Source of the DNA: Selaginella moellendorffii
Lineage: Eukaryota; Streptophyta; Lycopodiopsida; Selaginellales; Selaginellaceae
Direction of reading: 5' to 3'
DNA: 64,000 nucleotides
Assembly (NCBI RefSeq): GCF_000143415.4
Contig: NW_003314404.1
Span: 176,581 to 240,580, forward strand
Part shown: in pieces, positions 21,051-29,570 of the stretch
Position numbering within the stretch: the stretch's first letter is position 1
Layout of the letters: each line of letters starts with the position of its first letter
The notes under the pieces: model-generated
What the model was told of the DNA's origin: nothing
Database searches by the model: none
Seen by the model: only the letters and a program-made list of their open reading frames with translations
Made by a program: the position numbers and the translations under genes

Positions 21051-22136
21051 ATGCGCTTCGCTCAATCATTCCACTCGAGAATCCTCCCGGCGATGAGCGG
21101 ACACGATCGCAGATCTGGCGCCCAGGTGAGTGGAGTGAAAGCGAGTGCTATCTAGCCTGGCGCGTCAAAGTACTCGCTTGTCGTCGTGCTCTCCTGCTGT
21201 AGGGTTGTGCGCAGTCCTTGGCGATGGCGCATCGTCGTAGCTTCCGGGACGCTATCGAAATTCTCAACGGTCTAATCACTAAGAAGCGTGGTGGAGGGGA
21301 GCAGTGGTGGATTTGGATCGTTCGTCAAGCACCCACGATAGCAGCCGATGGGAGAACCATTTCCAGCTCGTTGCTGACCATCTAAAGGTACCATTTTTTC
21401 TTCGGTTTTTGGTTTCTTCTCGAGCTTTTTTTTTTCCTCCTTCAGCTGCTCGGGTTGGAGGAGCCAGTATCGAAATTAAGCGTAATTCATGTGGCTGGAA
21501 CCAAGGGAAAGGTACTTAGAACCAGTTTCTTTCTTTTTTGACGAGCCTTGGTCTGTGACAGGGTTCTACTTGTGCATTTGTGGAGAGAATTTTGCGAGCT
21601 TCTGGTTTCCGGACTGCTCTTTTCACCTCGCCTCATTTGCTAGACATTAGAGAACGATTTAGATTGAACGGGTAAGTGTTGTGGTGGCATTATCAAGTTT
21701 ACAGTGCTCGTTTAAACCAGGGAGGAGGTCTCCGAGGAAACTTTTAACAAGTATTTTTGGTGGTGTTGGGATCATCTCCAGGTGGGTTAACCTGGTTTGT
21801 TCTTTTTTCTTTGTAATTCATAGGCAAATGCAGGCAAATGAGGCTCCCTATGCCACGTCTCTTTCGGTTCCTCACAATTTTAGCATTCAAGATGTTTACG
21901 TCGGAGGATGTGAGAAAACTAGACTATGTTTTTTAATATTGCTTTACGGCTTAACTCGTGACCAACAGGTTGACGTTGCTATCTTGGAAGTCGGTTTAGG
22001 AGGTCGCTGTGATGCAACCAATGTGGTAAGCAGCTACGCTGCCGATGAAGTTGACTTGTCCTTTTGTTTCTCAGGTTCGAAATCCAGCCATCTGTGGAGT
22101 AGCATCACTCGGCTACGACCATACGTGCGGCATGCC
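21051..22136 (+). pseudogene. FPGS: Folylpolyglutamate synthase, N-terminal relic
   Basis: FPGS adds glutamates to folates. Readable exons give a leader from 21051, 'AHRRSFRDAIEILNGLITKK', 'LLGLEEPVSKLSVIHVAGTK' (P-loop, continuing GKG), '[20 protein letters not shown]', 'SEETFNKYFWWCWDHLQ', 'LPMPRLFRFLTILAFKMF', 'VDVAILEVGLGGRCDATNV' and 'VRNPAICGVASLGYDHT'. Coding homology then stops at a stop codon, so the glutamate ligase C-terminal domain is missing. At about 21295-21305 one base is missing between the 'KKRGGGE' frame and the 'VVDLDRSSST' frame. The exon with the PMPRLFRF segment also seems out of phase, where 'ggcaaatgca' is nearly duplicated. This is a truncated, frame-broken copy. Confidence 0.85.
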
Positions 22137-22334
22137 GCGAAGCTAATGACCGGAATGCCGCTGCTATTAAACTAAGGCGGACACTTTTGAAAACGTTTGC
22201 CAATGAGTAGAAAATTCCTCGACTCGGCAAGCCAAGACGGCCACTTTGTGGCTCTGCACACTCTACAATCTGTCTGTGGAACCAACTGAGGAGTATTTGC
22301 GGCAATGCGCTCTGATAGAACACTACCAACGCGT

Positions 22335-22445
22335 TTCTTGGGAGACCAGCTAGATTTAAAGAGTGAATCACAGCTTCATTTCCATTTCTTTTCGTTAATC
22401 AAGTGGAGATACCCCGGATTACCCAGTAGTATGGGTTCTTAACGC
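22335..22445 (+). pseudogene. Relic of the DRIP 3' end (copy 2)
   Basis: 'agctagatttaaagagtgaatc' near 22349-22370 matches the DRIP exon 5 end encoding 'KLDLKSESE'. After an intron-like stretch, 'gtggagata' at 22403 and 'cccagtagt' match the start of DRIP exon 6. The frame is destroyed within a few codons. DUF674-like sequence follows immediately. Confidence 0.6.
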
Positions 22446-22718
22446 GGTCCTCTTCCTGGAAGCTAGCAAGGATTTTGTGGACCATCTCCTCGGCTACTTT
22501 TTGGTACCAATCGACCGCATGCTCAATGCAGAACCGATGGAATATTCCATCTGCTGCCACGTCAGAATGAACAGCCGAACAGCCGATCATCGTATGTAAG
22601 GGAGGAATTGAGGAAGAATAAAAGATGCCTCAACTAAGAAAATTGTGTGAATGAGCAGCTTCAAGTGCGAAGGGAAGCAAGCACTGTGAACAGCAGGTTT
22701 ACCTTAGAGCAAATACCT

Positions 22719-22775
22719 GGTGGTAGAATAATTCCCTGCCATGGAACAGACCGGGTTCGATTCCCAGGCAGTGCA
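22719..22775 (+). other. tRNA-Gly(GCC)-like sequence forming the loop of the fold-back element
   Basis: Read 5'-3', the stretch 'tggtggtagaat' looks like a D-arm/A box. It is followed by an anticodon arm with loop 'ctgccat' (anticodon GCC) closed by ttcc/ggaa, then a T-arm with the B box 'gggttcgattccc', then 'gcagtgca' like the 3' acceptor strand of plant tRNA-Gly. The matching 5' acceptor strand is absent next to it (a 'gcactg' occurs only at 22681), so it is tRNA-derived rather than a full tRNA gene. Confidence 0.65.
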
Positions 22776-22881
22776 CAGGTATTTGCTCTAAAGTAAAACT
22801 GCTGTCCACAAAATACCCTTGCTTCCCTTCATACTCAAGGCCACTCATTCACACTTTGTCCTTTGCTTCCTTTTGCTTTCC

Positions 22882-23022
22882 TTCATACTCAAAGCCACTC
22901 ATTCATACGATCTATATGATCTAGAGCACTCTGTTCTACTCAAAGCACTCATTCATACGATCTAGAGCACTCTGTTCCTTCATACTCAAAGCACTCATTC
23001 ATATGATCTAGAGCACTTTGTT
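22882..23022. repeat. Minisatellite of about 45-bp units in the right arm of the fold-back element
   Basis: Three imperfect units share 'ctcaaag(c)cactcattcata', 'gatctagagcact' and 'ctgtt'. A further worn partial unit lies upstream at about 22829-22860. Confidence 0.8.
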
Positions 23023-23692
23023 GAGGAACTCTTCGTCAAGGCATCTTTTATTCTTCTTCACTTCCTCTCTTACATATAATGATTGACTGTTTTGACTGCA
23101 ATATGGGAGCCATCACAAACGCCAAAGATGGTGGTGGACAAAGAGCTGCTCATGAATCCACAACTTCCATGGACTCATTACTCCCATATATGGTATTTCA
23201 ACATGCATGAAGGTGGATCCACCATGACCTACTTTTTGAGGGAAGGTGCGGATTACATTGTAACTGATTATCTAGAGATCTTTCCAGCATCGACGACCAA
23301 GACCCTTGAGCTGCTCACCACAATGGAAGTTGGAAACATCAGCATTGGCATTGAGGACACTGTCGTCACTCCAGCTCGAGTAAGTTGTCAATCATAGATG
23401 TGGTTTCAACGAGCTTGACTGTGCCTTTGTTGTAGATGGTGGAGCGCTAGTTTCAAAGACTGTTCTCACCAGAGTCTTCCTGGGCGAAGTTGGGATCACT
23501 TTCTTTTTGCTTTTCCATTCCTCTGATATTTAGAACTTGGCTCGTGCATATTAAATTAGGTTTTTTCCCGATACTTAGCTACACCTAAGTCAATGAAAAA
23601 CAAAGAAGGAAGACTCTTGCCTGTCTCTGGAAGACATCAGTGAGAACATTCTTCGCCGGGAAAAAAGAAAGGTGGCAAAACTTACGACTTGA

Positions 23693-24493
23693 TCAAGCAG
23701 GCGAAGAAGTCCCTGCCGGGAGATCAGCCTTGAAGACGTCGTTCAGCACCGTCTTTGACACCAACGATCTTCTCAGTATCTTCACCATCTAGAGGAAAAA
23801 AGAAAAGATCAAACGATCCATCTCTCAGGAAAAAAAGCTTACCCAATCACGAGTGACCATGATCTCGATGCTGCCCAGATCGCCCATGTTTTCCACCTTA
23901 TTCTTGACGAGCAGCATGATGCTCTTGACGGTGGAGGTCGGGAAGACCTCGAGACCATCAGTGATCATGTACTCCACATTGTCCTTGACGTAGCCGGAGT
24001 GTGGCGGCGCCGCTGGATCCGCCACCACCGCCACTTTGTAGATGTCGGTCACGGGCTCTGTGAATCGGGAGCAGTATCCCCCGCAAGAACACTGCTGATT
24101 GATCACGGTGCCAAAGTTGCGGCACTGGGAGCTCGAGCACTTGTAGACCTTGGGGAGGAAGCTGGGCATCTCGCCGCTAGGCTGGATCGCTAGCATGGTG
24201 CCCGGGAAGCCCAGCGGCGCAGCGGGATTGGTGAGAACCTCCCTGGCCACCAAAAGCTTCTCCTCCAGCTCCAGCTTGTCGATCACGCTTCCATGGAGAT
24301 TGGCGATCGCGCCCAGCTCGTTGTCGTGCATGCCAGTGGCGCCGCGGACGAGATTCACGACGCTGCCCATGGGGAGGAGGAGGAGGCTGAGGAGCGCGTC
24401 CACGAACTTCTTGTTGGCCTCGAGGAAGAGCACCGTCCTGGTGGATTTGACGAAGAGGAGGCGCACGGGCAGCGCTGGAGGGGCGGGATTCAT
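23693..24493 (-). CDS. DUF674 family protein with a Cys-rich insert (copy D)
   Basis: Exon 1 (24493-23843) begins 'MNPAPPALPVRLLFVKSTRT', continues with 'VLFLEANKKFVDALLSLLLL' and 'LGAIANLHGSVIDKLELEEK', then has a Cys-rich stretch ('YKCSSSQCRNFG', 'QQCSCGGYCSRF') absent from copy A, then 'VEYMITDGLEVFPTSTVKS'. Exon 2 (23788-23693) encodes 'MVKILRRSLVSKTVLNDVFK' and a stop. The product is about 249 residues with no breaks. The Cys cluster (7 Cys in about 24 residues) might bind metal; this is inference from spacing only. The family is plant-specific with unknown biochemistry. Confidence 0.75.
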
Positions 24494-24632
24494 CCTGGCA
24501 AGCGAGAAAGAATGGATCGATCGATCGATAGGCCGGCCGATCGGGAGCGCGATCGACGCAAGGAAAGAGGGTTAGGGTTTAAGGAAATGTGGGGTTAGGC
24601 CTAGGGTTTAAGCACTCCTCGAAATTCCTCCC

Positions 24633-26232
24633 ATGTCCAAAACCTGGAGGTTTCTGGCGCTCGTCCATGCCGCTGCCGCAGATCCGCAACGGCACAAGGT
24701 GAGCCGCTCTCAAATCGGGATCCACGCGCTCGTGGGAAATGGCGAGTTCTCCGCGGCCTTGGAGTGCCTGGAATCTGCGAGCCCGGGATTGCGGTGGAAA
24801 TGGATCCAGGAAAGTTGATGGAGCTATGGTGCCACGCTCTAGCAGTGAGCTCTGGCTATCTATGTGCTCAACATGCTGTGGAAGGCTGGGAAGCTTGGCA
24901 GATGCTAGAAGCGTCTTTGAGGGGATCGAGAACCCGGACTTGGTTTCCTGGAACGCGATGATCCAGAACTTCCCGGAAGAGCAAGCTTTGCCGGATTCTC
25001 ACACCTTTGTAGCAGCAGTGAAGACTTCCACTCGTCTTCCACGGCAAATAACTCTTTCTCTAGAGACCGGGATGGCTCTTCACGCTTGAACCCGGGACAG
25101 TGGCTGCGACTCCAACGTTTTCGTGGGAAGCTGCTTGATCGACATGTACTCGAGCTTCGCGAGTATGGCCGATGTGCACAGGGTGTTCCAGGCGATTCCT
25201 CGCAACGACGTCGTCTCGTAGACGTCTCTGGTGCTCGGGTATGCCGAGAACGGCGAGCCGGAGCTGGCGCTAGAGTTCTTCCAGGACATGCAACGAGAAA
25301 AGGTGGTGCCAAACGCCCAAGCTTTCGTCGCGGCTTGCACTGCTCTAGCGGCGAGATCCAGAGGAGGCTACTGTCCAGAAAGCAATGGCTCTACACTCTC
25401 AAGCTCACGCAGGGAGCCACGGCGCCAACATCTTTATCATTATCACGTCGCTGGTGGATCTCTACGCCAACTGTGGAAGCATGGTCGATGCCCATAGAGT
25501 TTTCGACGCGGTTGACAAGCTCCAGCGCACGTCCTTGGCTCTCTGGAACGCGCTGCTACTAGAGAACGGAGATCCAGAGCTGGTGCTAGAGTGGTTTCCA
25601 AAGATGGAGCTGGAGTTACTGCGAAACCAGCTCCGTCGGCCAGACTCCCGGAGCTTTGCGTGCGCATTCAAGGCCTGCGGTGGTGCTGTGGCTCTCTCCA
25701 CAGGCAAAGCTTCCCACGCCAGAGTTTGCCGGCTCGGTCTGGATTTCTACGCAAAGTGTGGCAGCCTCGCCGATGCCCCGCAAGTTTTACGACTCCCAGA
25801 TCTCCGGAAGCAACTCGACTATCACCTGGACAGCGTTGATGGCCGGCTACAGCAGGAAAGGCGACGCTACTCAGGTGCTCGAGCTCTACCGCGAGATGGA
25901 GGCCGGAGGGATAGAGCCGAGCTCAGCCACGCTCCTCTCCATCTTGCAACCACGCCGGTAGGCTCGAGGAGATCAAGGTCTTCTTCGCGGCAATGCGGAC
26001 CAAGTATAGGATCAGAGCACTTATCGATGATGTACGAGGTGCGCTAGAGATGGCGAGGACGATGCCTAGCGAGGCGGATGCTGTGACTTGGATGACTTTG
26101 CTGGGGGCGCGCGAAGGATGCAGCTAACGGGAAGTTGGTGTTTGATTCGCTGCTAAATCGTGATGGAAGTAGCAGCGTGGCTGGAGCTTGCTCGATCATG
26201 GCCAGCATTTATAGCCAGCACTGGAACTTATC
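24633..26232 (+). pseudogene. PPR pseudogene, decayed duplicate of the PPR gene at 29.5 kb
   Basis: Collinear DNA similarity to 29520-31540 runs through the whole interval, including shared phrases 'NVSWN-like' PPR helices and 'LALEFFQDMQREKVVPNAQA'. The frame jumps repeatedly (at least six shifts), two internal segments are deleted and a TAG replaces the Trp codon at about 25218-25220 ('tcgtagacg' against 'tcgtggacg'). It still has an upstream ATG at 24633 (encoding 'MSKTWRFLAL') that the long-ORF copy lacks. Confidence 0.88.
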
Positions 26233-26259
26233 ATTCTTTGATTACTTCGTTACAGTGGA

Positions 26260-26632
26260 ATCACTGATGTAAGGTGGCTGTCACCCCAGAGAACAAGCCT
26301 TCTTCGGGCTTGGAAGCAAAATCAAAGGCTTTGGTCTTGGCTTCCTTGTTGGAAGAAGCTCGGAAGAAAGCGATAAGGAAAAGTACTCTCTCGCCTGTGA
26401 GTACCTGGATGCACACTTCGGCCACATGGAATGCTCTTGGTGCTAGTGTTGAGCAGCTCAGCCAACGATGAGCTCGCGCTTGCCTCTCTCATTGTCGATC
26501 AATCCATCAGGCCTAGTTACAAATGGAACAGCCCCGAGATCAAGATCGCATACGGCCTCTTCCAGATCTATACAATACGATGCATGTCTCTTACCAGGAT
26601 TTTGACCACCCTATTTATAATATTGAAGAGAG
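26260..26632 (-). pseudogene. Relic of the SDR reductase 3' end
   Basis: The plus-strand DNA 'ggtggctgtcac' near 26274, 'aagcaaaatcaaaggctttg', 'gatgcacacttcggccacat' and 'gatctatacaatacgatgcatg' matches 31655-32090, the 3' half of the SDR gene, in the same order. Deletions remove about 80 bp around 26560. The PPR-SDR neighbourhood was therefore duplicated as one block. Confidence 0.75.
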
Positions 26633-26664
26633 AAGAATTCCAGACTTTCTTAACGAGATGTGCG

Positions 26665-26965
26665 ACTAAGCTAGATTTAAAGAACGAAACGGAGTTTGAG
26701 CAAAAAGAAAAAGATCGTGAACTCAGCTTTTAGGGATTTTGTTACGAAGGTGGAGACTTTTGAGTGCGGTAGAAACTTTGATACTAAAGAACACTGTTGG
26801 TACAAACATCTTGATTCATTTTTTAATATGTATCGGAGGTACAGGTTTGAGCTGCACAGTTAATTTCCACTTCTTTGTTCCTTCTTTTTCTTCATGAGTG
26901 ACCTTGCAAAGTACCACTGGTGCAGCCGAGCCTGCGAGCGAAAGATCTGGCTCACCGAAGTTCTA
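26665..26965 (+). pseudogene. Relic of the DRIP 3' end (copy 3)
   Basis: 'aagctagatttaaagaacgaaa' near 26668 resembles DRIP exon 5. 'cggaggtacag' followed by 'tttgagctgcacagtt' at about 26834-26860 matches the DRIP exon 5/intron 5 junction. 'gcgaaagatctggctcacc' at 26938-26956 matches exon 6. From about 26750 it also aligns with the 18.2-18.5 kb relic, so the two share one duplication history. Confidence 0.6.
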
Positions 26966-26983
26966 AAAACAAAAAGAAAGTGA

Positions 26984-27300
26984 TCACAAGCTCTCACACG
27001 ACGAGGCATCATGTCTAGCCTTGAGATCGGCAGGAAGACATCCGTGATTCGAAACGAGCGATCGTCTCAGGAGTTCACGTACAGCAAAGGCACAAAATCA
27101 AGGTCGTTCCACATCGATCGACAACTAAGTACCCGACGGCAATCTCCGCAATGCCAAGGTCGCGGATGTTCTCAAGTTTCATTGTGCGGAGCAGCTCAAG
27201 GGTCTTGGCAGTCGACAACGGCAAGATCTCGAGATCATTGGTTACGATGTACTAGACACCTCCCTTCATGAAAGTAGCGAATCATCCTTCACATAATGTG
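26984..27300 (-). pseudogene. DUF674 copy E, 3' fragment with a premature stop
   Basis: The minus strand aligns with copy A from 'KDAS' back to the 'GGVEYIVTNDLEI' region. The Glu codon of that segment is changed to TAG (plus strand 'gtactagacacc' at 27249-27260), and the N-terminal two thirds are missing. It lies next to DRIP relic 3, just as copy A lies next to relic 1. Confidence 0.75.
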
Positions 27301-27365
27301 GTCATAATGTGGGATCTCAAGCCAGAGAACATCTTCGTCAAGCTGGACTCTGCACGAGGAGAACT
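27301..27365 (+). pseudogene. Protein-kinase catalytic-loop fragment
   Basis: Twenty-odd codons read 'MWDLKPENIFVKLDSARGE', resembling the HRDLKPEN catalytic loop of a Ser/Thr kinase. No other kinase motif is seen on either side. It may be a captured exon fragment, or chance. Confidence 0.3.
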
Positions 27366-27974
27366 TTGTGGCCATAGAAGTGGCTAATAACACCAGGTTA
27401 TAGAACTGCCAGCAGCAAGATTCGAAGTTAGCGAGAAAGCTTTCTTAAATTTCCAATTGACCACCCGGTACAACTCCAATTCAGAAGCTTTCGTTAGATC
27501 TAGAGAATAGCAAACTCTAGCACGCTGATCCAATGAAATCGCTAAAATCAACCAAGAACACAGGAAAAAGAGTTTGCAGAGCAGAAATTCTTACATAATA
27601 CTTATAATGATGTCTCGCTCGTTGGCGCAAGCTGGTTCTGTGCGTGAGTGAAATCACAATGCAAGAGGAAGGAGAGTCATCGGGCAGCAATTCCTGTGTT
27701 TGTGCCGGTGTGCTAAAAGCAGTAAAAAATGTTAATGTGGAGCGAGGCGAGAAGAGGAGTGAGAATTCCAGCAATTCTTTGGTGCTGAACTCACCTACTT
27801 AATGTTTTCTCCTTCTTCCCGAGAAAAGACGAAGCCACCGACCACTGTCTTGGAACCTGGGAATCCATCTTCCCATCCCAAAGATGGCTAATTCTTCAAT
27901 TTTTGTAGATAAGCTCCCGCGGAAACAAGGCATATACAAGAATATTTTTTAAATCTTGCTTAAAAGCTTACAAG
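27366..27974. other. Interval with no recognised gene
   Basis: A minus-strand open frame at about 27517-27774 has no protein-like domain pattern and I do not support it as a gene. Nothing else stands out. Confidence 0.4.
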
Positions 27975-29040
27975 ATGGATTTATGGTTCCAAAGCTCGGC
28001 AGTGATAGTGCTCTTAGGTCTGTTCGAGGACACTAATCTTCTGTGCCCTGATAAGTTCAGCCCAAAAGGTAAGTGTTCGTTTTCTGATTTACATGTGCTT
28101 TGCTTTGAACAGTGTTGCAATCGCTTCAATCCTGGTGGCAGGATTATGTCTGGAGTTTGAAGCTTGAGGATATTGCAGCGGGCAAGGTTATCCGATGCAA
28201 GCCCCTCCTAGGAGCACACAAGAGGTTTCCTGGCTTGTACGTAAGGAGGATGTATGACTCGTTATTTGCGGAGATCTGTTCCGAGTCTGGATACGCTAAT
28301 GGCGATTGGCTTTGCCATCTAAACGGCAACTCTGGCGTGGGCAAGTTAGCATTCCTTTGGTACTTCATCATCAGAGGCGCTATAGAGTTAAGAGATACCG
28401 ACATCGACGAGGAGCTGCTCATTCTCTACGAGTCTGCCGGCTTCATATGGGAGTTCAAAGGCAATACGCTCCATGTGGCAAAGCGTGACAACGTCACTCT
28501 GGACACGTTTTCCTGGCATCTGATAAATCAAAAAGTTCCCACAGATGGTGCTCTGTGTTAGTTGCGGCTTCGCCAGCAGCGGAAAATGTCAAAGCTGCCA
28601 AGGCCGACTGGAAGAAGACTGTTATGTACATGTACCCGTGGGAGGAAGATGAGTACGCGGGCTTGGTGGAGTTGTGGAAGATTCATTACCAGAACCTCAA
28701 AGCTGAGATAGAAACTCTTCGGGCTAGCCTGCGCAGTCTTGAGAGGTGGGCAAACGTGAAGTATAAGTTTGGGGACACCATGGTGCAAATTTCATCTGGC
28801 AGTGCAGATTTGGTTCAACTTCCCATTCTGAAAGAAAGCGTACAGCAAATGCTGCGGGAAGATGTCAAGGAGCAGGGACGGCCAGCAAGACAGTTAGCTT
28901 TTAAACTCCAGGTGCTCATCGAAACGCTCGAGAAACAGGTCCAGGACGGCTTCCAGCTGCCATCCAGTAGCGGCAGAAGCTCTTCAAACTCATATCAGTG
29001 CTCTTCGTGCATGGAACGATATCTACGCCGGGACCAGTAA
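27975..29040 (+). pseudogene. Frame-broken gene resembling the P-loop ATPase of Crinkler/RHS-type proteins
   Basis: Exon 1 (27975-28068) splices to 28113 and runs to a TAG at 28559-28561. The second open part is in another frame from about 28555 to 29040. The first part has 'FPGLYVRRMYDSLF' and then a Walker A-like 'LNGNSGVGKLAFLWYFII', in which the Ser/Thr after GK is Leu. The second begins 'VLVAASPAAENVK' and continues 'MYMYPWEEDEYAGLVELW', matching the order P-loop, 'SSP' strand, 'PW..eE' helix known from RHS/Crinkler-type STAND-like NTPases. The C-terminal part is helical with a final CxxC. Similarity is by motif order, so the family call is tentative. The frame change and the P-loop substitution suggest a dead gene. 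I do not assign an activity. Confidence 0.45.
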
Positions 29041-29400
29041 GCCGCACCTGAGTGGAGTTTGTACTCTGCTTCCTCCTGGCGGAATCGAACTATGACGAAT
29101 TCGGCTTCCAGAGCTCCCGCGACAAGTCCCGTAGGGTAACAAAAAAAGCTGCGAAAGGTTCGTTGCATATGCTTTCACTGCAAGCTGCTCATACTTGTAG
29201 GAACAAACGATGCAGGTATTCGCCAGTGCAAAGTGCTGCTGCGGTACAACGTTCCCGTTCGATGTGCGGAGGAGATGGAGATTCCCAAGGGTGTCGACAT
29301 CGAGCAGTGCAAGTTTGACGGTGAAGTGTAGCTTTTTTGATCCAGGGGAGGACCTCCGACGAGACGAGGGGTTGAGTTCGAACAAGAATGCCTACTGAAA
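29041..29400 (+). other. Possible exon-like stretch of unknown origin
   Basis: After an acceptor-like 'cttgtag' near 29200, an open stretch 'AGIRQCKVLLRYNVPVRCAE' ends at a TAG near 29330. It might be a further exon of the broken gene before it. I recognise no domain. Confidence 0.25.
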
Positions 29401-29570
29401 TGTAAATCCGTCTTGTTTAGAAAGTTTGCCAACTTCCTCTAAGCCCCTTAAAGTATGGGGTTAGGGTTTAAGCAAAAGGAGGAAATAGAGGGAAAAAGGA
29501 ATCCTCGAAATTCTCCAGGAGATTTCTGGCGCTCCTCCCCGCCGCTACCGCAGATCCGGAGCGGCACAAG

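Larger units (their letters stand above)
22586..23083. mobile_element. Fold-back (MITE-like) element with nested inverted repeats
   Basis: The outer arms 22586-22630 and 23040-23083 are near-perfect reverse complements over about 44 bp (shared core 'gaagaataaaagatgc'). An inner pair, about 22670-22718 against 22776-22830, is again inverted ('gagcaaatacctg' against 'caggtatttgctc', 'gggaagcaag' against 'cttgcttccc'). No transposase ORF is present. It sits inside DUF674 copy C, so it inserted after that copy arose. A clear target-site duplication is not visible. Confidence 0.7.
22446..23495 (+). pseudogene. DUF674 copy C, interrupted by a fold-back element
   Basis: On the plus strand 22446-22560 encodes 'VLFLEASKDFVDHLLGYFLV', the N-terminal DUF674 signature. 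The coding match resumes at about 23095 with 'KMVVDKELLMNPQLP' and 'ADYIVTDYLEIFPASTTKTL' and runs to a donor at about 23382. After a short intron the last exon shows 'ALVSKTVLTRVFLGEVG' only out of frame, with an in-frame TAG first. The insert between 22586 and 23083 is a separate element. The gene is dead, and lies in opposite orientation to copies A, B, D and E. Confidence 0.75.

Noticed and set aside
22719-22775. A functional tRNA-Gly gene.
   Set aside because: The 5' acceptor strand that should pair with 'gcagtgca' is missing beside the D-arm, so only a tRNA-derived sequence is claimed.
22882-23022. Regularly spaced repeats that could suggest a CRISPR array.
   Set aside because: Units are adjacent and imperfect with no unique spacers, and the context is a plant nuclear genome; it is a minisatellite.
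27517-27774. Minus-strand open frame of 85 codons.
   Set aside because: No domain, no neighbouring exon and no promoter signal; not better than chance.
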